DNA of 64,000 nt. Source: Palleronia rufa (GTDB lineage: Bacteria; Pseudomonadota; Alphaproteobacteria; Rhodobacterales; Rhodobacteraceae). Location of the stretch: assembly GCF_000743715.1 (NCBI RefSeq), contig NZ_JQEY01000002.1:287648-351647 (forward strand), in the 5' to 3' direction. Shown in pieces: positions 9,361 to 19,778 of the stretch. The position numbers and the translations under genes are program-made. The first letter of the stretch is position 1; each line of letters starts with the position of its first letter. The notes beneath the pieces are model-generated. The model did no database searches, was not told the origin of the DNA, and saw only the letters and a list, made by a program, of their open reading frames with translations.

Positions 9361-10374
9361 TCACGCGCCGCAGACGCTCTGAAGCGCGACCCATTGCCCG
9401 TCCGACAGGATCGGCGGATCGGTCTGCGCCGCGGGGCCGGACCTGGCCGGACCCGGCACGCCGGTGCCGGTGAGATCGCGCGCCCGGGCATAGGGCGTCA
9501 GAGACACGCCGGCGCGCGCGAACCTGGCGGCAAGCGCGGTAGCATCTGCCTCTGGTTGCGGAGTCGAAAAGATCCGTTCGGCATAGGCGGACAGCTTTTC
9601 GGCCGGAACTTCGCCTCGGGTGAGCAGACCGACCGCCGTGCGTGGCCCGGTCAGGCGGATGAGGCGGCCCATCGGATCGTCGGTATCGGCGCGGGCCAGG
9701 GCGGCAAGCACGTAGCCGGCCACCTCTTCGGGGCCATCGTAATCCTCGATCAGCGCGCGGTCCACGACGACCGTCCGGCCCGGCAGCAGCGCGGCGCCGG
9801 CCATCCCGCCGGGCAGCACGACGATCCGGCCGCCGCCGGCCCCGAGCAGCCGGCGCGCGAGCGCGTCGAGCGGCGCCCGGGCGGATTCGTTTCGGCAGGG
9901 CGCACCGGCAAGCCCGGTCAGCTGCTCCAGAAGGCGGGCGCCGGTGTCGGCGCGGATTGCCGGCGGCACCGCCTGGGCGGCGTGGCGCATCAGTGCCTCG
10001 GGCAGCCAGACCGCCCCCGCGACGACAAGCCCGGCCATCGCCAGGGACAGGACGGCAACGCGTACCCGACCCCGGCGCGGGCTGCGGCGCGCGACCGACA
10101 TGCGGACCCGCTCGATCGCGCCGATCATCGTGGCGTCGTCGATTTCCAGCGTTTCCCTGGCCTCGGATCCCGGCGCGTAGATGGCCGGAACCGCTCCGGG
10201 ATTGCGCCGCTCGATAGCCGAAAGGGACCAGTGCGCAAGGGGCCGCTCGTCCGGCGCCACGATGGCAAGGGTAGCGTCCCCGACCGACACGATGACTTCG
10301 CGCCGCTTCTGATAGGACGAGGGCCGCCAGAGCGCCGGTGCCTCCAGCCGCTCGAAATCCGTCAGTGCGGTCAT
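9361..10374 (-). CDS. single-pass membrane protein, probable M48-peptidase-like pseudoenzyme
   Basis: 337 residues. The N-terminal ~100 residues are cytoplasmic, then one membrane helix (VAVLSLAMAGLVVAGAVWL, about 104-122) precedes a periplasmic domain. That domain contains GGGRIVVLPGG...LLPGRTVVVDRALIEDYDGPEEVAGYVLAALARAD. This parallels the M48 pattern in which a 'vVtrGLL...edEdElAgVlAHElGH' stretch carries zinc-binding HExxH, but here the HExxH position reads LAALA. I infer a non-catalytic relative of M48/Oma1-type peptidases. No other family was recognised. Its start is 82 bp after the upstream acyl-CoA synthetase gene ends. Confidence 0.65.
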   Translation of the reverse strand: MTALTDFERLEAPALWRPSSYQKRREVIVSVGDATLAIVAPDERPLAHWSLSAIERRNPGAVPAIYAPGSEARETLEIDDATMIGAIERVRMSVARRSPRRGRVRVAVLSLAMAGLVVAGAVWLPEALMRHAAQAVPPAIRADTGARLLEQLTGLAGAPCRNESARAPLDALARRLLGAGGGRIVVLPGGMAGAALLPGRTVVVDRALIEDYDGPEEVAGYVLAALARADTDDPMGRLIRLTGPRTAVGLLTRGEVPAEKLSAYAERIFSTPQPEADATALAARFARAGVSLTPYARARDLTGTGVPGPARSGPAAQTDPPILSDGQWVALQSVCGA

Positions 10375-10456
10375 TGCCGATGCCGCGGCACGGGGCCGCC
10401 TCGCTCTTGCCTCTGATCGGCAAGTTTATGCCGGCGCCGCCGCTCCGGCAACACGG

Positions 10457-12076
10457 CTAACCGAACCGCTTGCGCAGCTCGTATTTCTGGACCTTGCCGG
10501 TCGATGTCTTGGGAAGCTCCTCGAAGATCACCTCCTTGGGAGTCTTGAACCCGGCCAGCCGCTCCCGCACGTAGGAGATGATCTCTTCGGCGGTCGCATC
10601 CTTGCCGTCCTTCAGTTCCACGAAGGCGCAGGGCACCTCGCCCCATTTATCGTCCGGCTTGGCCACCACCGCGCAGAGCGACACCGCCGGATGCCCCGCG
10701 ACGCAGCCTTCGACCTCGATGGAGGAGATGTTCTCGCCGCCGGAGATGATGATGTCCTTGGCCCGGTCCGCGATCTTGATGTACCCGTCCGGGTGCTGCA
10801 CGGCCAGATCTCCGGTCATGTACCAGCCGTTGCGGAACGCCTTCGCGGTCTCGTCCGGGCTGCGGTAATAGCCCTTCATCAGGCCGTTGCCGCGCATCCC
10901 GATCTCGCCTTGGGTCGTTCCGTCCCAGGGCACCGGGGTGCCGTCCTCTGCCAGCACCATGATCTCTTCGTTCATCGGCATGGGCACGCCCTGGCGGCTC
11001 TTCCTGTCGGTGCGCCCGTCGCGATCCAGCCCGTCCCAGTCCGGGTTCCAGGTACATTCGGTGGCCGGACCGTAGCTTTCGGTCAGACCGTAGACATGGG
11101 TGACGTTGAAGCCGATCTCCTCGATGGCGCGGAGCGTGGAGGGGGGCGGCGGGGCGGCGGCGACGAAGACCTCCACCGTGCCGGGCAGATCGCGCCGCTC
11201 ATCGTCCTTTGCGTTGATGAGCGAGTTCAGGATGATCGGCGCACCGCCGAAATGCGTGGCGCCCTTGTCCGCGATGGCATCGTAGATGTTCCTGGCGGTG
11301 ATGTCGCGGCAGCAGATCACCGGACCGCCCAGGGCCGGCATCATCCAGGTGTGGGTCCAGCAGTTGCAGTGAAACAGCGGCACGATGGTCAGCAGCCGCG
11401 AATACATGGTCATCCGCCATGAGATCGGCGTGGCCAGCGTGCAGAGATAGGCGCCGCGGTGATGGTAGACGACGCCCTTGGGCCGGCCCGTGGTCCCGGA
11501 CGTGTAGTTGAGCGCGATGCTCTCCCACTCGTCCTGCGGCATGACCCAGTCGGCCTGGGGGTCGCCCCCGTCCAGAAGGTCCTCCCAGGTCGTGTGACGC
11601 CCCGAGGGCCGGTGACCCGGATTGGGGTCCGCGACCTCGATGATGCGGGGGGCCTTTCCCTGCATGGTCGCGCAGGCCTTTTCGGCAAGGTCCAGGAACA
11701 CGCTGTCGGCGATCAGAACTTTGGCCTGCCCGTGGTCGAGGATGTAGGCGACCGTGCCCGCGTCGAGCCTGATGTTGATCGTGTTGATGACGGCCCCCGC
11801 CGCGGGGACGCCGAAGGTGGCGATGGCATGGGCCGCGATATTGGGCATCAGCGTGGCCACGACATCGCCCGGATCCACCCCCAGATCGGTCAGCCCCGAC
11901 GCCAGCCGCGTGCAATCGGCGTGAAATTCCCTATAGGTCCAGTGCCGTTCCCGGTCGATCAGCGCATCGCGGTCTGCAAAGACGGTGCGGGCGCGCCGCA
12001 GATGCGACAGCGGCGTAAGGGGCAGATGGTTGGCTTCGGTCTTGTCCAGTCCGGTTTCGTCGTCCATCCAGCCCAT
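10457..12076 (-). CDS. acyl-CoA synthetase (AMP-forming)
   Basis: A 539-residue member of the adenylate-forming ANL superfamily that activates an acid to its CoA thioester via an acyl-AMP. The ATP loop YTSGTTGRPK lies at 191-200. Downstream are the YGLTE motif, GEIGMRGNGLMKGYY, TGDLAVQHPDGYI, and the catalytic-lysine tail KTSTGKVQKYELRKRFG. Length and N-terminus (MGWMDDETGL) resemble roseobacter synthetases used for methylmercaptopropionate (DmdB) and medium-chain acids, so the substrate is open. GGGGAGGAT precedes ATG 12076. It diverges from the sulfotransferase gene. Confidence 0.9.
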   Translation of the reverse strand: MGWMDDETGLDKTEANHLPLTPLSHLRRARTVFADRDALIDRERHWTYREFHADCTRLASGLTDLGVDPGDVVATLMPNIAAHAIATFGVPAAGAVINTINIRLDAGTVAYILDHGQAKVLIADSVFLDLAEKACATMQGKAPRIIEVADPNPGHRPSGRHTTWEDLLDGGDPQADWVMPQDEWESIALNYTSGTTGRPKGVVYHHRGAYLCTLATPISWRMTMYSRLLTIVPLFHCNCWTHTWMMPALGGPVICCRDITARNIYDAIADKGATHFGGAPIILNSLINAKDDERRDLPGTVEVFVAAAPPPPSTLRAIEEIGFNVTHVYGLTESYGPATECTWNPDWDGLDRDGRTDRKSRQGVPMPMNEEIMVLAEDGTPVPWDGTTQGEIGMRGNGLMKGYYRSPDETAKAFRNGWYMTGDLAVQHPDGYIKIADRAKDIIISGGENISSIEVEGCVAGHPAVSLCAVVAKPDDKWGEVPCAFVELKDGKDATAEEIISYVRERLAGFKTPKEVIFEELPKTSTGKVQKYELRKRFG

Positions 12077-12139
12077 CGCACGATCCTCCCCTGTCGGTAC
12101 GGGATGAAAGATAGCTCTGGAACATGCGATGACAGGCCC

Positions 12140-12790
12140 ATGATCATCTCAACGGGACGGCGATACATCTTCGTGCATATTCCCAAGACCGGCGGCACGT
12201 CCCTGGCCGCGGCCCTGGAGTCGCGGGCGATGCGCGACGACATCCTGATCGGGGACACGCCGAAGGCGCTGCGCCGCCGCGCACGCGTGCGGCGCCTGGA
12301 GGCGCGCGGGCGGCTCTGGAAACACGCGCGGCTGGCCGATGTCGACGGGGTCCTGTCGCCCGACCAGATCGCCGCGATGCGCGTGGTGACCCTGGTGCGC
12401 AACCCGTGGGACAGGATGGTCAGCTACTATCACTGGCTCAGGGCGCAACGCTTCGATCATCCCGCCGTGGGACGGGCGGGGGCGCTTGGGTTCAGCGCCT
12501 TCGTGCTGCATCCCGACACGCAGGCGGAGATGGAAAACGACACCGTGGACCGCTACCTGACCATGGCCGACGGACGGGTGGCCCGGGCCGACGCGATCCG
12601 CATAGAGCATCTGGAGGCCGACATGGCGGGGTTTCGCGCGCATCTGGGGTTCGACCCGGCGCCGGGGCGGCTGAACGTGTCGGACCGGCCCCGGGGCTAT
12701 GCAGACGCCTACGACGCCGAGGCCCGGAAGAGCGTCGGACGGCTGTTCGCAGAGGATATCGCGCGGTTCGGCTACCGGTTCGAGGGGTGA
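12140..12790 (+). CDS. sulfotransferase family protein
   Basis: 216 residues. The 5'-phosphosulfate-binding loop of PAPS-dependent sulfotransferases is visible as FVHIPKTGGTSL at residues 10-21, and the 3'-phosphate motif as LVRNPWDRMVSYYHW. It would move sulfate from PAPS to a hydroxyl or amine of an unknown acceptor. It is short, like bacterial Sulfotransfer_2 proteins that act on polysaccharides or lipids. It stands alone between a divergent acyl-CoA synthetase and a convergent fadB. Confidence 0.85.
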   Translation: MIISTGRRYIFVHIPKTGGTSLAAALESRAMRDDILIGDTPKALRRRARVRRLEARGRLWKHARLADVDGVLSPDQIAAMRVVTLVRNPWDRMVSYYHWLRAQRFDHPAVGRAGALGFSAFVLHPDTQAEMENDTVDRYLTMADGRVARADAIRIEHLEADMAGFRAHLGFDPAPGRLNVSDRPRGYADAYDAEARKSVGRLFAEDIARFGYRFEG

Positions 12791-12817
12791 TCCGGCCGGG
12801 TGGGGGACCCGGCCGGA
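12791..12817. terminator. strong hairpin between convergent sulfotransferase and fadB genes
   Basis: A perfect 11-bp inverted repeat (TCCGGCCGGGT / ACCCGGCCGGA) with a five-G loop starts immediately after the sulfotransferase stop codon and lies five bases before the fadB stop. There is no T-tract. Its position between two converging genes suggests a bidirectional transcription barrier. Confidence 0.6.
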
Positions 12818-12822
12818 CCCAG

Positions 12823-15024
12823 TCAGGCGGCTTCGGCCGCCGCGCCGTCGCCGTAGCGCGCGTAGAAGGTCTGCCCCGCCTCGGCCATCTCGCGCAGGAG
12901 GGCGGGTGTTTCGAACCGCGGACCTTCCTCCGCGGTCAGCGCGTCGCAGATCTCCACCGCGCGGTCTGCGCCGACGACGTCGAGCCATGAGAACGGACCG
13001 CCGGACCAGGGCGCGAAGCCCCAGCCGAGGATCGCGCCCACGTCGCCTTCGCGGATGTCCTCCAGCACGCCGTCCTCAAAGGCGCGGACGGCCTCCAGAA
13101 CCTGCGCCATCATCAGCCGGTGCTGCACGCGGGTCAGCTCGGGCTGCGCGTCGGCAGCCGGATATTTCTCCGACAGACCGTCCCAGAGGCCCTGGCGCTT
13201 GCCCTTGTCGTCGTAGCTGTAGAAGCCCGCGTTGGACTTGCGTCCCAGCCGGTCCCGGTCGGCCATCCAGAACAGAACCTCGTCCACGGCCTCATCGGGG
13301 TAGGCTTCGCCCATGGCTGCCCGCGTCGCCTTGGCGATCTTCACGCCGAGGTCGATGGACGTCTCGTCGATCAGCTGCAGCGGTCCCAGCGGAAAGCCCA
13401 GGAGCTTGGCGGCGTTCTCGATCAGGGCAGGCTCCACGCCCTCCTTCACCATCCGCACGCCTTCGTTGATGTAGGGGATGATGCAACGGTTGGCGTAGAA
13501 GAACCGCGCGTCGTTCACCACGATGGGCGTCTTGCGGATCTGACGCACGTAGTCCAGCGCCTTGGCCACGGCGCGCGGGCCGGTCTTTTCGCCCTTGATG
13601 ATCTCGACCAGGTTCATCTTGTCCACCGGGCTGAAGAAGTGGATGCCGATGAATTGCTCGGGCCGCTGGCTGGCCTGTGCCAGATCGCCGATCGGCAGGG
13701 TCGAGGTGTTGGTGGCGAAGATGCAGTCCGCGTCCACGACCGCCTCGACCGCCTTCGTGACCTCGGCCTTGATGCCGGTATCCTCGAACACGGCCTCCAC
13801 GATCAGGTCGCAGCCCCTGAGCGCATCGTAATCGGTGGTGGCGGTTATACGGCCCAGAACCTCGGCCTTTTTCTCATCGGTCACCTTCTTGCGGCTGATG
13901 CCTGTGTCCAGGATGCCCTCGGCATGGCTCCTGCCCTTGTCCGCGGCCTCCTGCTTCTGGTCGATCAGCACAACCTCGATTCCAGCAAGGGCGGAGACAT
14001 AGGCGATGCCCGCACCCATCATCCCCGCGCCCATCACGCCGACCTTCCGGACCCGCTGGTCGGGTGCGTCGGGGCGGTTGGCGCCTTTTTCCAGAGCCTG
14101 CTTGTTGAGGAACAGCGACCGGATCATGGCCGAGGACGACGGGTTCATCAGGACGGACACGAACCACCGCGCTTCGATCCGCAGGGCCGTGTCGAAGGGC
14201 ACCAGCGCGCCCTCGTACACGACCGAAAGGAGCGCCTTGGCGGCAGGGTAGACGCCCTTGGTCTTGCCGTTGACCATGGCCGAGGCGCCGACGAAGGTCA
14301 TGAAGCCAGAGGGGTGATACGGCTCTCCGCCCGGCATCTTCCAACCCTTCTGGTCCCAGGGTTTCACGATGTCGGCGTCGGATGCGCCCAGAACCCAGGC
14401 GCGGGCGCGGTCCAGCAGCTCGTCGGCGGGCACGACCTCATCCACCAGGGACGCGCCCTTGGCTTTCTTCGGGTCCAGCATCTTGCCTTCCAGCAGCACC
14501 GGGGACGCGGCCATGGCGCCCACCATGCGGCTGTAGCGGGTGGTCCCGCCGGCGCCGGGGAAGAGGCCGACCATGATTTCGGGCAGGCCGATCTTCGCCT
14601 TGGTGTCGGCCATGAAGCGGCGGTGGCAGGCCAGCGCGATCTCTGTGCCGATACCGGCGGAGGTGCCGGGGAGCGCGCAGGCGATCGGCTTGCCGCCCTT
14701 GTTCTTGTCGTCCATGCCGGCGCGCTCGATCTTGCGCAGAATGCGATGGCCCTCCATCGTGAAGTCGAAGAGCGCGCGGGCCGGGTCGTCGCCGGCCTCT
14801 TCGCGGATCTTCGCAAGCACGTTCAGATCCATCCCCCCGGCGAAGTCCTTCTTGCCGGAGGTGATCACCAGCCCCTTGACCGCATCGTCCGAGAGCACGT
14901 CGTCGATCATGCCGTCGACCTGCTCGAACGCCTCGCGGGTCATGACGTTCATCGACTTGCCAGCCGCGTCCCACGTCAGGACCGCCACGCCGTCATCGTG
15001 CTTTTCGAGCTTGAAATCAGCCAT
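12823..15024 (-). CDS. fadB: fatty-acid oxidation complex alpha subunit (enoyl-CoA hydratase / 3-hydroxyacyl-CoA dehydrogenase)
   Basis: A 733-residue bifunctional enzyme. The N-terminal ~300 residues form the crotonase fold (GGMDLNVLAK, oxyanion-hole region SAGIGTEIALACHRRF, GLPEIMVGLFPGAGGTTR). A 3-hydroxyacyl-CoA dehydrogenase domain follows, with its NAD loop GVMGAGMMGAGIA and the catalytic stretch GIHFFSPVDKMNLVEII. The C-terminal helical domains contain GFPLGPLQLIDE and GWGFAPWSGGP. Last gene of the minus-strand operon, 12 bp after the thiolase. FadJ would be an equally valid name; the sequence does not separate the two. Confidence 0.95.
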   Translation of the reverse strand: MADFKLEKHDDGVAVLTWDAAGKSMNVMTREAFEQVDGMIDDVLSDDAVKGLVITSGKKDFAGGMDLNVLAKIREEAGDDPARALFDFTMEGHRILRKIERAGMDDKNKGGKPIACALPGTSAGIGTEIALACHRRFMADTKAKIGLPEIMVGLFPGAGGTTRYSRMVGAMAASPVLLEGKMLDPKKAKGASLVDEVVPADELLDRARAWVLGASDADIVKPWDQKGWKMPGGEPYHPSGFMTFVGASAMVNGKTKGVYPAAKALLSVVYEGALVPFDTALRIEARWFVSVLMNPSSSAMIRSLFLNKQALEKGANRPDAPDQRVRKVGVMGAGMMGAGIAYVSALAGIEVVLIDQKQEAADKGRSHAEGILDTGISRKKVTDEKKAEVLGRITATTDYDALRGCDLIVEAVFEDTGIKAEVTKAVEAVVDADCIFATNTSTLPIGDLAQASQRPEQFIGIHFFSPVDKMNLVEIIKGEKTGPRAVAKALDYVRQIRKTPIVVNDARFFYANRCIIPYINEGVRMVKEGVEPALIENAAKLLGFPLGPLQLIDETSIDLGVKIAKATRAAMGEAYPDEAVDEVLFWMADRDRLGRKSNAGFYSYDDKGKRQGLWDGLSEKYPAADAQPELTRVQHRLMMAQVLEAVRAFEDGVLEDIREGDVGAILGWGFAPWSGGPFSWLDVVGADRAVEICDALTAEEGPRFETPALLREMAEAGQTFYARYGDGAAAEAA

Positions 15025-15036
15025 CCGTTCTCTCCC

Positions 15037-16248
<1,212 letters not shown>

Positions 16249-16260
16249 GGATCCTCCTCG

Positions 16261-16887
16261 TCAGCCCTCTCGGGGCATCAGGTCGTAGGGATGCGCCCAG
16301 CCCGGAAGGGACTGGATGTTGCTCAGCCAGCGGTCGATCTCGGGCCAGTCGGCGCGGTCGAAACCGAAGGGTTCGGGGTAATGCAGATAGGCGCAGCAGG
16401 ACAGGTCGGCGATGGTGACGTCCCGTCCCACGATCCAGTCGCGGTCCTGAAGGTGGCGGTTCAGCACGTCGTAGGCCGCCCTGAGGCGCCCCTGCGTAAA
16501 GGCGATGACCTCCTGGGGACGCTTGTCCTCGGGCAGGAAGTTCATCAGGAACCGGGTCATTCCGGCCGGGCTCGACAGCTTGTGATTGTCCCAGAAGAGC
16601 CAGCGGAGCACTTCGCGCGCCTCGTCCTCATCGCGCCCGCCGAGCTTGCCGGACCGTTCCACCACATAGGCCATGATGACGCCTGACTGGGTCAGGGTGA
16701 GGTCGCCGTCGGTCATCACGGGCGCCTCGCCCATGATGTTGACGTCCCGGCGAAAGGCGTCGCTGCGGGTCTCTCCGTTGAAGAAATCGACGAACACGGG
16801 CGTCCAGTCGAGCCCGGCGAGTTCCAGGGCCAGCGCCGCCTTGTAGGCGTTGCCGCTTTCTCCGAAGCAATGCAGCCGGATCGTCAT
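16261..16887 (-). CDS. glutathione S-transferase family protein
   Basis: 208 residues. The N-terminal thioredoxin-fold half (MTIRLHCFGESGNAYKAALALELAGL) has the cis-Pro region GEAPVMTDGDLTLTQSGVI, and an all-helical C-terminal half carries GRDVTIADLSCCAYLHY. ATG 16887 has GGGAGGAC at good spacing. It is 12 bp before the thiolase gene. It may conjugate or isomerise CoA-derived or aromatic intermediates; no substrate can be read from the sequence. Confidence 0.88.
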   Translation of the reverse strand: MTIRLHCFGESGNAYKAALALELAGLDWTPVFVDFFNGETRSDAFRRDVNIMGEAPVMTDGDLTLTQSGVIMAYVVERSGKLGGRDEDEAREVLRWLFWDNHKLSSPAGMTRFLMNFLPEDKRPQEVIAFTQGRLRAAYDVLNRHLQDRDWIVGRDVTIADLSCCAYLHYPEPFGFDRADWPEIDRWLSNIQSLPGWAHPYDLMPREG

Positions 16888-17024
16888 GGTAGTCCTCCCG
16901 GTATTGGATTGGCCGGGCGGGTGCGGACCTCCCGGGGCTTGCGTCTTTTGGCAGGATGGGGCGCAGGGCCGCCCGCGTCGAGTCCGCGCGCTTGCCGTTG
17001 GCGGACGCGAACCGGCCCGCCAGG

Positions 17025-18803
17025 TCAGAAGTTCGCCGCGTCCAGGGCCATGACCGGTTCCGCGCCGGATTCGATCCGCGCGCGGTGCATCCGCGTCGCG
17101 GGAAGCTGGCGCGCCATATAGTAGCGCCCCGTGGCCAGTTTCGCCTCGTGGAAGTCCGGGTTCGACGTGTCCGCGTCGAGCGCGGCCAACGACGCCCGGG
17201 CGATCCGGGACCACATCAGCCCCAGGCAGACATGGCCGAAGAGGTGCATGAAGTCGTAAGAGCCCGACAGCGCCTCATGCGGATTCTTCATGCCGTTCTG
17301 CATGAAATACGTCGCCGCCCCCTGGAGGTCCTTGGAGGCCGCCTTGAGCGGATCCAGGAAGTCGGACTTGAGGCGGAGGTCGGATTCGTTCTCCTTTATG
17401 AAGGTCTTGACCAGATCGAAGAAGCCCATGACCGTGCGGCCGCCGTTCAGCCCCAGCTTGCGACCGACGAGGTCGAGCGACTGGATGCCGTTGGTCCCCT
17501 CATAGATCATGGTGATGCGGGCGTCGCGGACGAACTGCTCCAGTCCCCACTCACGGGTAAAGCCCGACCCGCCCAGGGTCTGCTGCGCCAGCACCGTGGT
17601 CTCGAACCCCTTGTCGGTCAGGAATCCCTTCAGCACCGGGGTCAGCAGCGATACCAGCGCCTCTGCCTCCGCATCGCCGTTGCGCTGGGAGCGGTCGATC
17701 AGCTGCGCGCCCCAGAGCGCGAAGGCGCGCGCGCCCTCGACAAAGCTCTTCTGGTCCATGAGGTTCCGGCGCACGTCGGGGTGGACGATGATCGGATCGG
17801 CGGGGCCATTCGGGTTGGCGGGCCCGGTCACGTCGCGTCCCTGGAGGCGGTCGCGGGCAAAGCCCAGGGCGTTCTGGTAGGCCACGGCGCCTTGGGCGTA
17901 GCCCTGTACGCCGACGCCCAGGCGGGCCTCGTTCATCATGGTGAACATGGCGCGCATGCCCTTGTGCATCTCGCCGATGAGATAGCCCGTGGCGCCGTCG
18001 TAGTTCATCACGCAGGTGGCGTTGCCGTGGATGCCCATCTTGGATTCGAGCCCGCCGCAGGTCACCGCGTTGCGGTCGCCGAGCGATCCGTCCTCGTTCA
18101 CCATGAACTTCGGCACGATGAAGAGCGAGATGCCCTTCACCCCCTCCGGCCCGCCGGGGATCTTGGCCAGCACGAGGTGCACGATATTGTCGGCCATGTC
18201 ATGCTCGCCGGCGGAAATCCAGATCTTCTGGCCGGAGATGCGGTAGCTGCCGTCGTCCTGCGGTTCCGCCTTGGTGCGGATCAGCCCCAGGTCCGTGCCG
18301 CAATGCGGCTCGGTCAGGTTCATCGTGCCGGTCCACGACCCTTCCACCATCTTCGGCAGATAGGTCTGCTTTTGCTGGGCGGTGCCGTGGGTATGGATCG
18401 CGTTGTAGGCGCCGTGGCTCAGCCCCTGGTACATGTTGAACGCCATGTTGGCAGACACGAAGATCTCGCCCACGGCGGAGTTCAGCATATGCGGCATCCC
18501 CTGGCCGCCGTAGTCCGGGTCGCAATCGAGCCCGATCCAGCCGCCGTCGCACATCTGGCGATAGGCATCCCTGAACCCCTCGGGCGTGCGCACGACGCCG
18601 TTCTCCAGCCGGCAGCCCTGCGCATCGCCCACGGCGTTCAGCGGGTGGAGCACGCCCGTGGCCAGCTTGCCGGCCTCTTCCAGAACCGCCTTGGTGAAGT
18701 CGGGCTCCAGTTCCTCGTATCCGGGAATGTCGGACCCGGAGACTTCGAAAACCTCGTGGAAGAGGAACTGCATGTCATCGACGGGGGCGGTATAGCTGGT
18801 CAT
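17025..18803 (-). CDS. acyl-CoA dehydrogenase (long, DmdC/FadE5-like)
   Basis: 592 residues, longer than the ~380 of classical acyl-CoA dehydrogenases because of an extended N-terminus and an extra C-terminal domain. FAD and substrate elements are seen in [21 protein letters not shown] and [15 protein letters not shown]. The catalytic glutamate region reads [19 protein letters not shown]. This subfamily includes fatty-acyl and 3-methylmercaptopropionyl-CoA (DmdC) dehydrogenases. It follows a MerR regulator by 20 bp and leads the operon of GST, thiolase and FadB. Confidence 0.93.
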   Translation of the reverse strand: MTSYTAPVDDMQFLFHEVFEVSGSDIPGYEELEPDFTKAVLEEAGKLATGVLHPLNAVGDAQGCRLENGVVRTPEGFRDAYRQMCDGGWIGLDCDPDYGGQGMPHMLNSAVGEIFVSANMAFNMYQGLSHGAYNAIHTHGTAQQKQTYLPKMVEGSWTGTMNLTEPHCGTDLGLIRTKAEPQDDGSYRISGQKIWISAGEHDMADNIVHLVLAKIPGGPEGVKGISLFIVPKFMVNEDGSLGDRNAVTCGGLESKMGIHGNATCVMNYDGATGYLIGEMHKGMRAMFTMMNEARLGVGVQGYAQGAVAYQNALGFARDRLQGRDVTGPANPNGPADPIIVHPDVRRNLMDQKSFVEGARAFALWGAQLIDRSQRNGDAEAEALVSLLTPVLKGFLTDKGFETTVLAQQTLGGSGFTREWGLEQFVRDARITMIYEGTNGIQSLDLVGRKLGLNGGRTVMGFFDLVKTFIKENESDLRLKSDFLDPLKAASKDLQGAATYFMQNGMKNPHEALSGSYDFMHLFGHVCLGLMWSRIARASLAALDADTSNPDFHEAKLATGRYYMARQLPATRMHRARIESGAEPVMALDAANF

Positions 18804-18823
18804 CGGGTCCTCCGGGGGTCAGG

Positions 18824-19219
18824 TCAGGCGGCGGGGTTGCGCTGCAACTCTTCCAGGGTCTTGGCGCCCCAGCGCAGTTGCGTTTCCAGTTCGGCGATCG
18901 CCTCGTCGAGTTCGACGCGCCGGGACTTGAGATCGTCGAGCCGCGCGCGCGCGATCTCGTAGGTCTTTCTGAGCTGGGTGATCTGCTGTTCACCCTCGCC
19001 ATAGAGATCGAGAAGCTGGCGGATCTCCTCCAGGCTGAAGCCGAACCGCTTGCCGCGCAGGATCAGCTTCAGCCGGGCACGGTCGCGCCGGGTGAACAGT
19101 CTCTTCTGGCCTTCGCGAACCGGTGCCAGCAACTCTTTCGATTCGTAGAACCGCAGGGTGCGCGGCGTGACCTCGAACGCGTCACACATCTCACGAATCG
19201 TCATAAGGGTATCGGTCAT
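18824..19219 (-). CDS. MerR-family transcriptional regulator of the beta-oxidation operon
   Basis: 131 residues. The winged-helix DNA-binding part is TIREMCDAFEVTPRTLRFYESKELL, followed by RLFTRRDRARLKLILRGKRFGFSLEEIRQLLDLY and a long dimerisation coiled coil (ITQLRKTYEIARARLDDLKSR). No metal-binding cysteines occur in the C-terminal tail, so the signal is probably an acyl-CoA or other organic ligand, as in MerR regulators of acyl-CoA catabolism. It is the first gene of the operon, 20 bp before the acyl-CoA dehydrogenase. Its promoter holds a palindrome that may be its own operator. Confidence 0.9.
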   Translation of the reverse strand: MTDTLMTIREMCDAFEVTPRTLRFYESKELLAPVREGQKRLFTRRDRARLKLILRGKRFGFSLEEIRQLLDLYGEGEQQITQLRKTYEIARARLDDLKSRRVELDEAIAELETQLRWGAKTLEELQRNPAA

Positions 19220-19277
19220 TGTCTTCGCTCTCGACTGGTTACAGGCTGACGAAGGGTCAGATGCACCGCCAAGCGCA

Positions 19278-19307
19278 TCTATACAAGGCTGCTTGACGTT
19301 AACGTAA
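19278..19307 (-). promoter_or_regulatory. promoter with palindrome, MerR / beta-oxidation operon
   Basis: On the minus strand, TTACGT (19302-19307) and TATAGA (19278-19283) are separated by 18 bp, a spacing near that of MerR-activated promoters. The perfect 10-bp palindrome ACGTTAACGT (19296-19305) overlaps the -35 element. A second ACGT-rich element (AACGTCACGT) follows on the plus strand at 19312-19321. The predicted transcript start lies about 50 bases before the MerR start codon. Binding by either MerR is an inference. Confidence 0.6.
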
Positions 19308-19350
19308 CTCGAACGTCACGTCAGCTGATCGCCCGTGACGTCGCGTTCCA

Positions 19351-19731
19351 TCAGGAGTCGTCCAGGCGGCCGGCGACCGCATCGCGCGTCTGGCGGAGGC
19401 TGACGATCGCCTCCTTCAACTGCTCGACCTCACGTTCGAGCGCCACGATCTGCCCGTCGGCAAGGTCGACCCAAGCCTGCATCTGGGCGACGCTGCCCTT
19501 TTCGTCATAGATCAGAAGCCATTGGCGGATCTCTTCCAGACTGAACCCCCATCGGCGCCCGCGCAGGATCAGCGTCATTCTGGCGATGTCGCGCGGCCCG
19601 TATGTTCGCGCCCGCCCGTCGCGATCCGGGGATAGCAGTTCAATGTATTCGTAGTACCGCAGGGTCCGGGGCGTCACCTCGAACCGCGCACACATTTCCT
19701 TGAAGGACAGTGAGTTTTCCCTGTCGGTCAT
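19351..19731 (-). CDS. second MerR-family transcriptional regulator
   Basis: 126 residues, paralogous to the next gene. It shares SFKEMCARFEVTPRTLRYYEYIELL, DIARMTLILRGRRWGFSLEEIRQWLLIY and a C-terminal coiled coil (ALEREVEQLKEAIVSLRQT). No cysteines suited to metal sensing are present. It ends 131 bp before the first MerR gene, and the intervening stretch carries the palindromic promoter, so either protein could act there. Upstream, 47 bp separate it from the NAD(P)-binding protein gene. Confidence 0.88.
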   Translation of the reverse strand: MTDRENSLSFKEMCARFEVTPRTLRYYEYIELLSPDRDGRARTYGPRDIARMTLILRGRRWGFSLEEIRQWLLIYDEKGSVAQMQAWVDLADGQIVALEREVEQLKEAIVSLRQTRDAVAGRLDDS

Positions 19732-19778
19732 GTGGCCCTCCCGTTGCCGGGGATACTAGGCAGCGAAGGCGGCGATGC

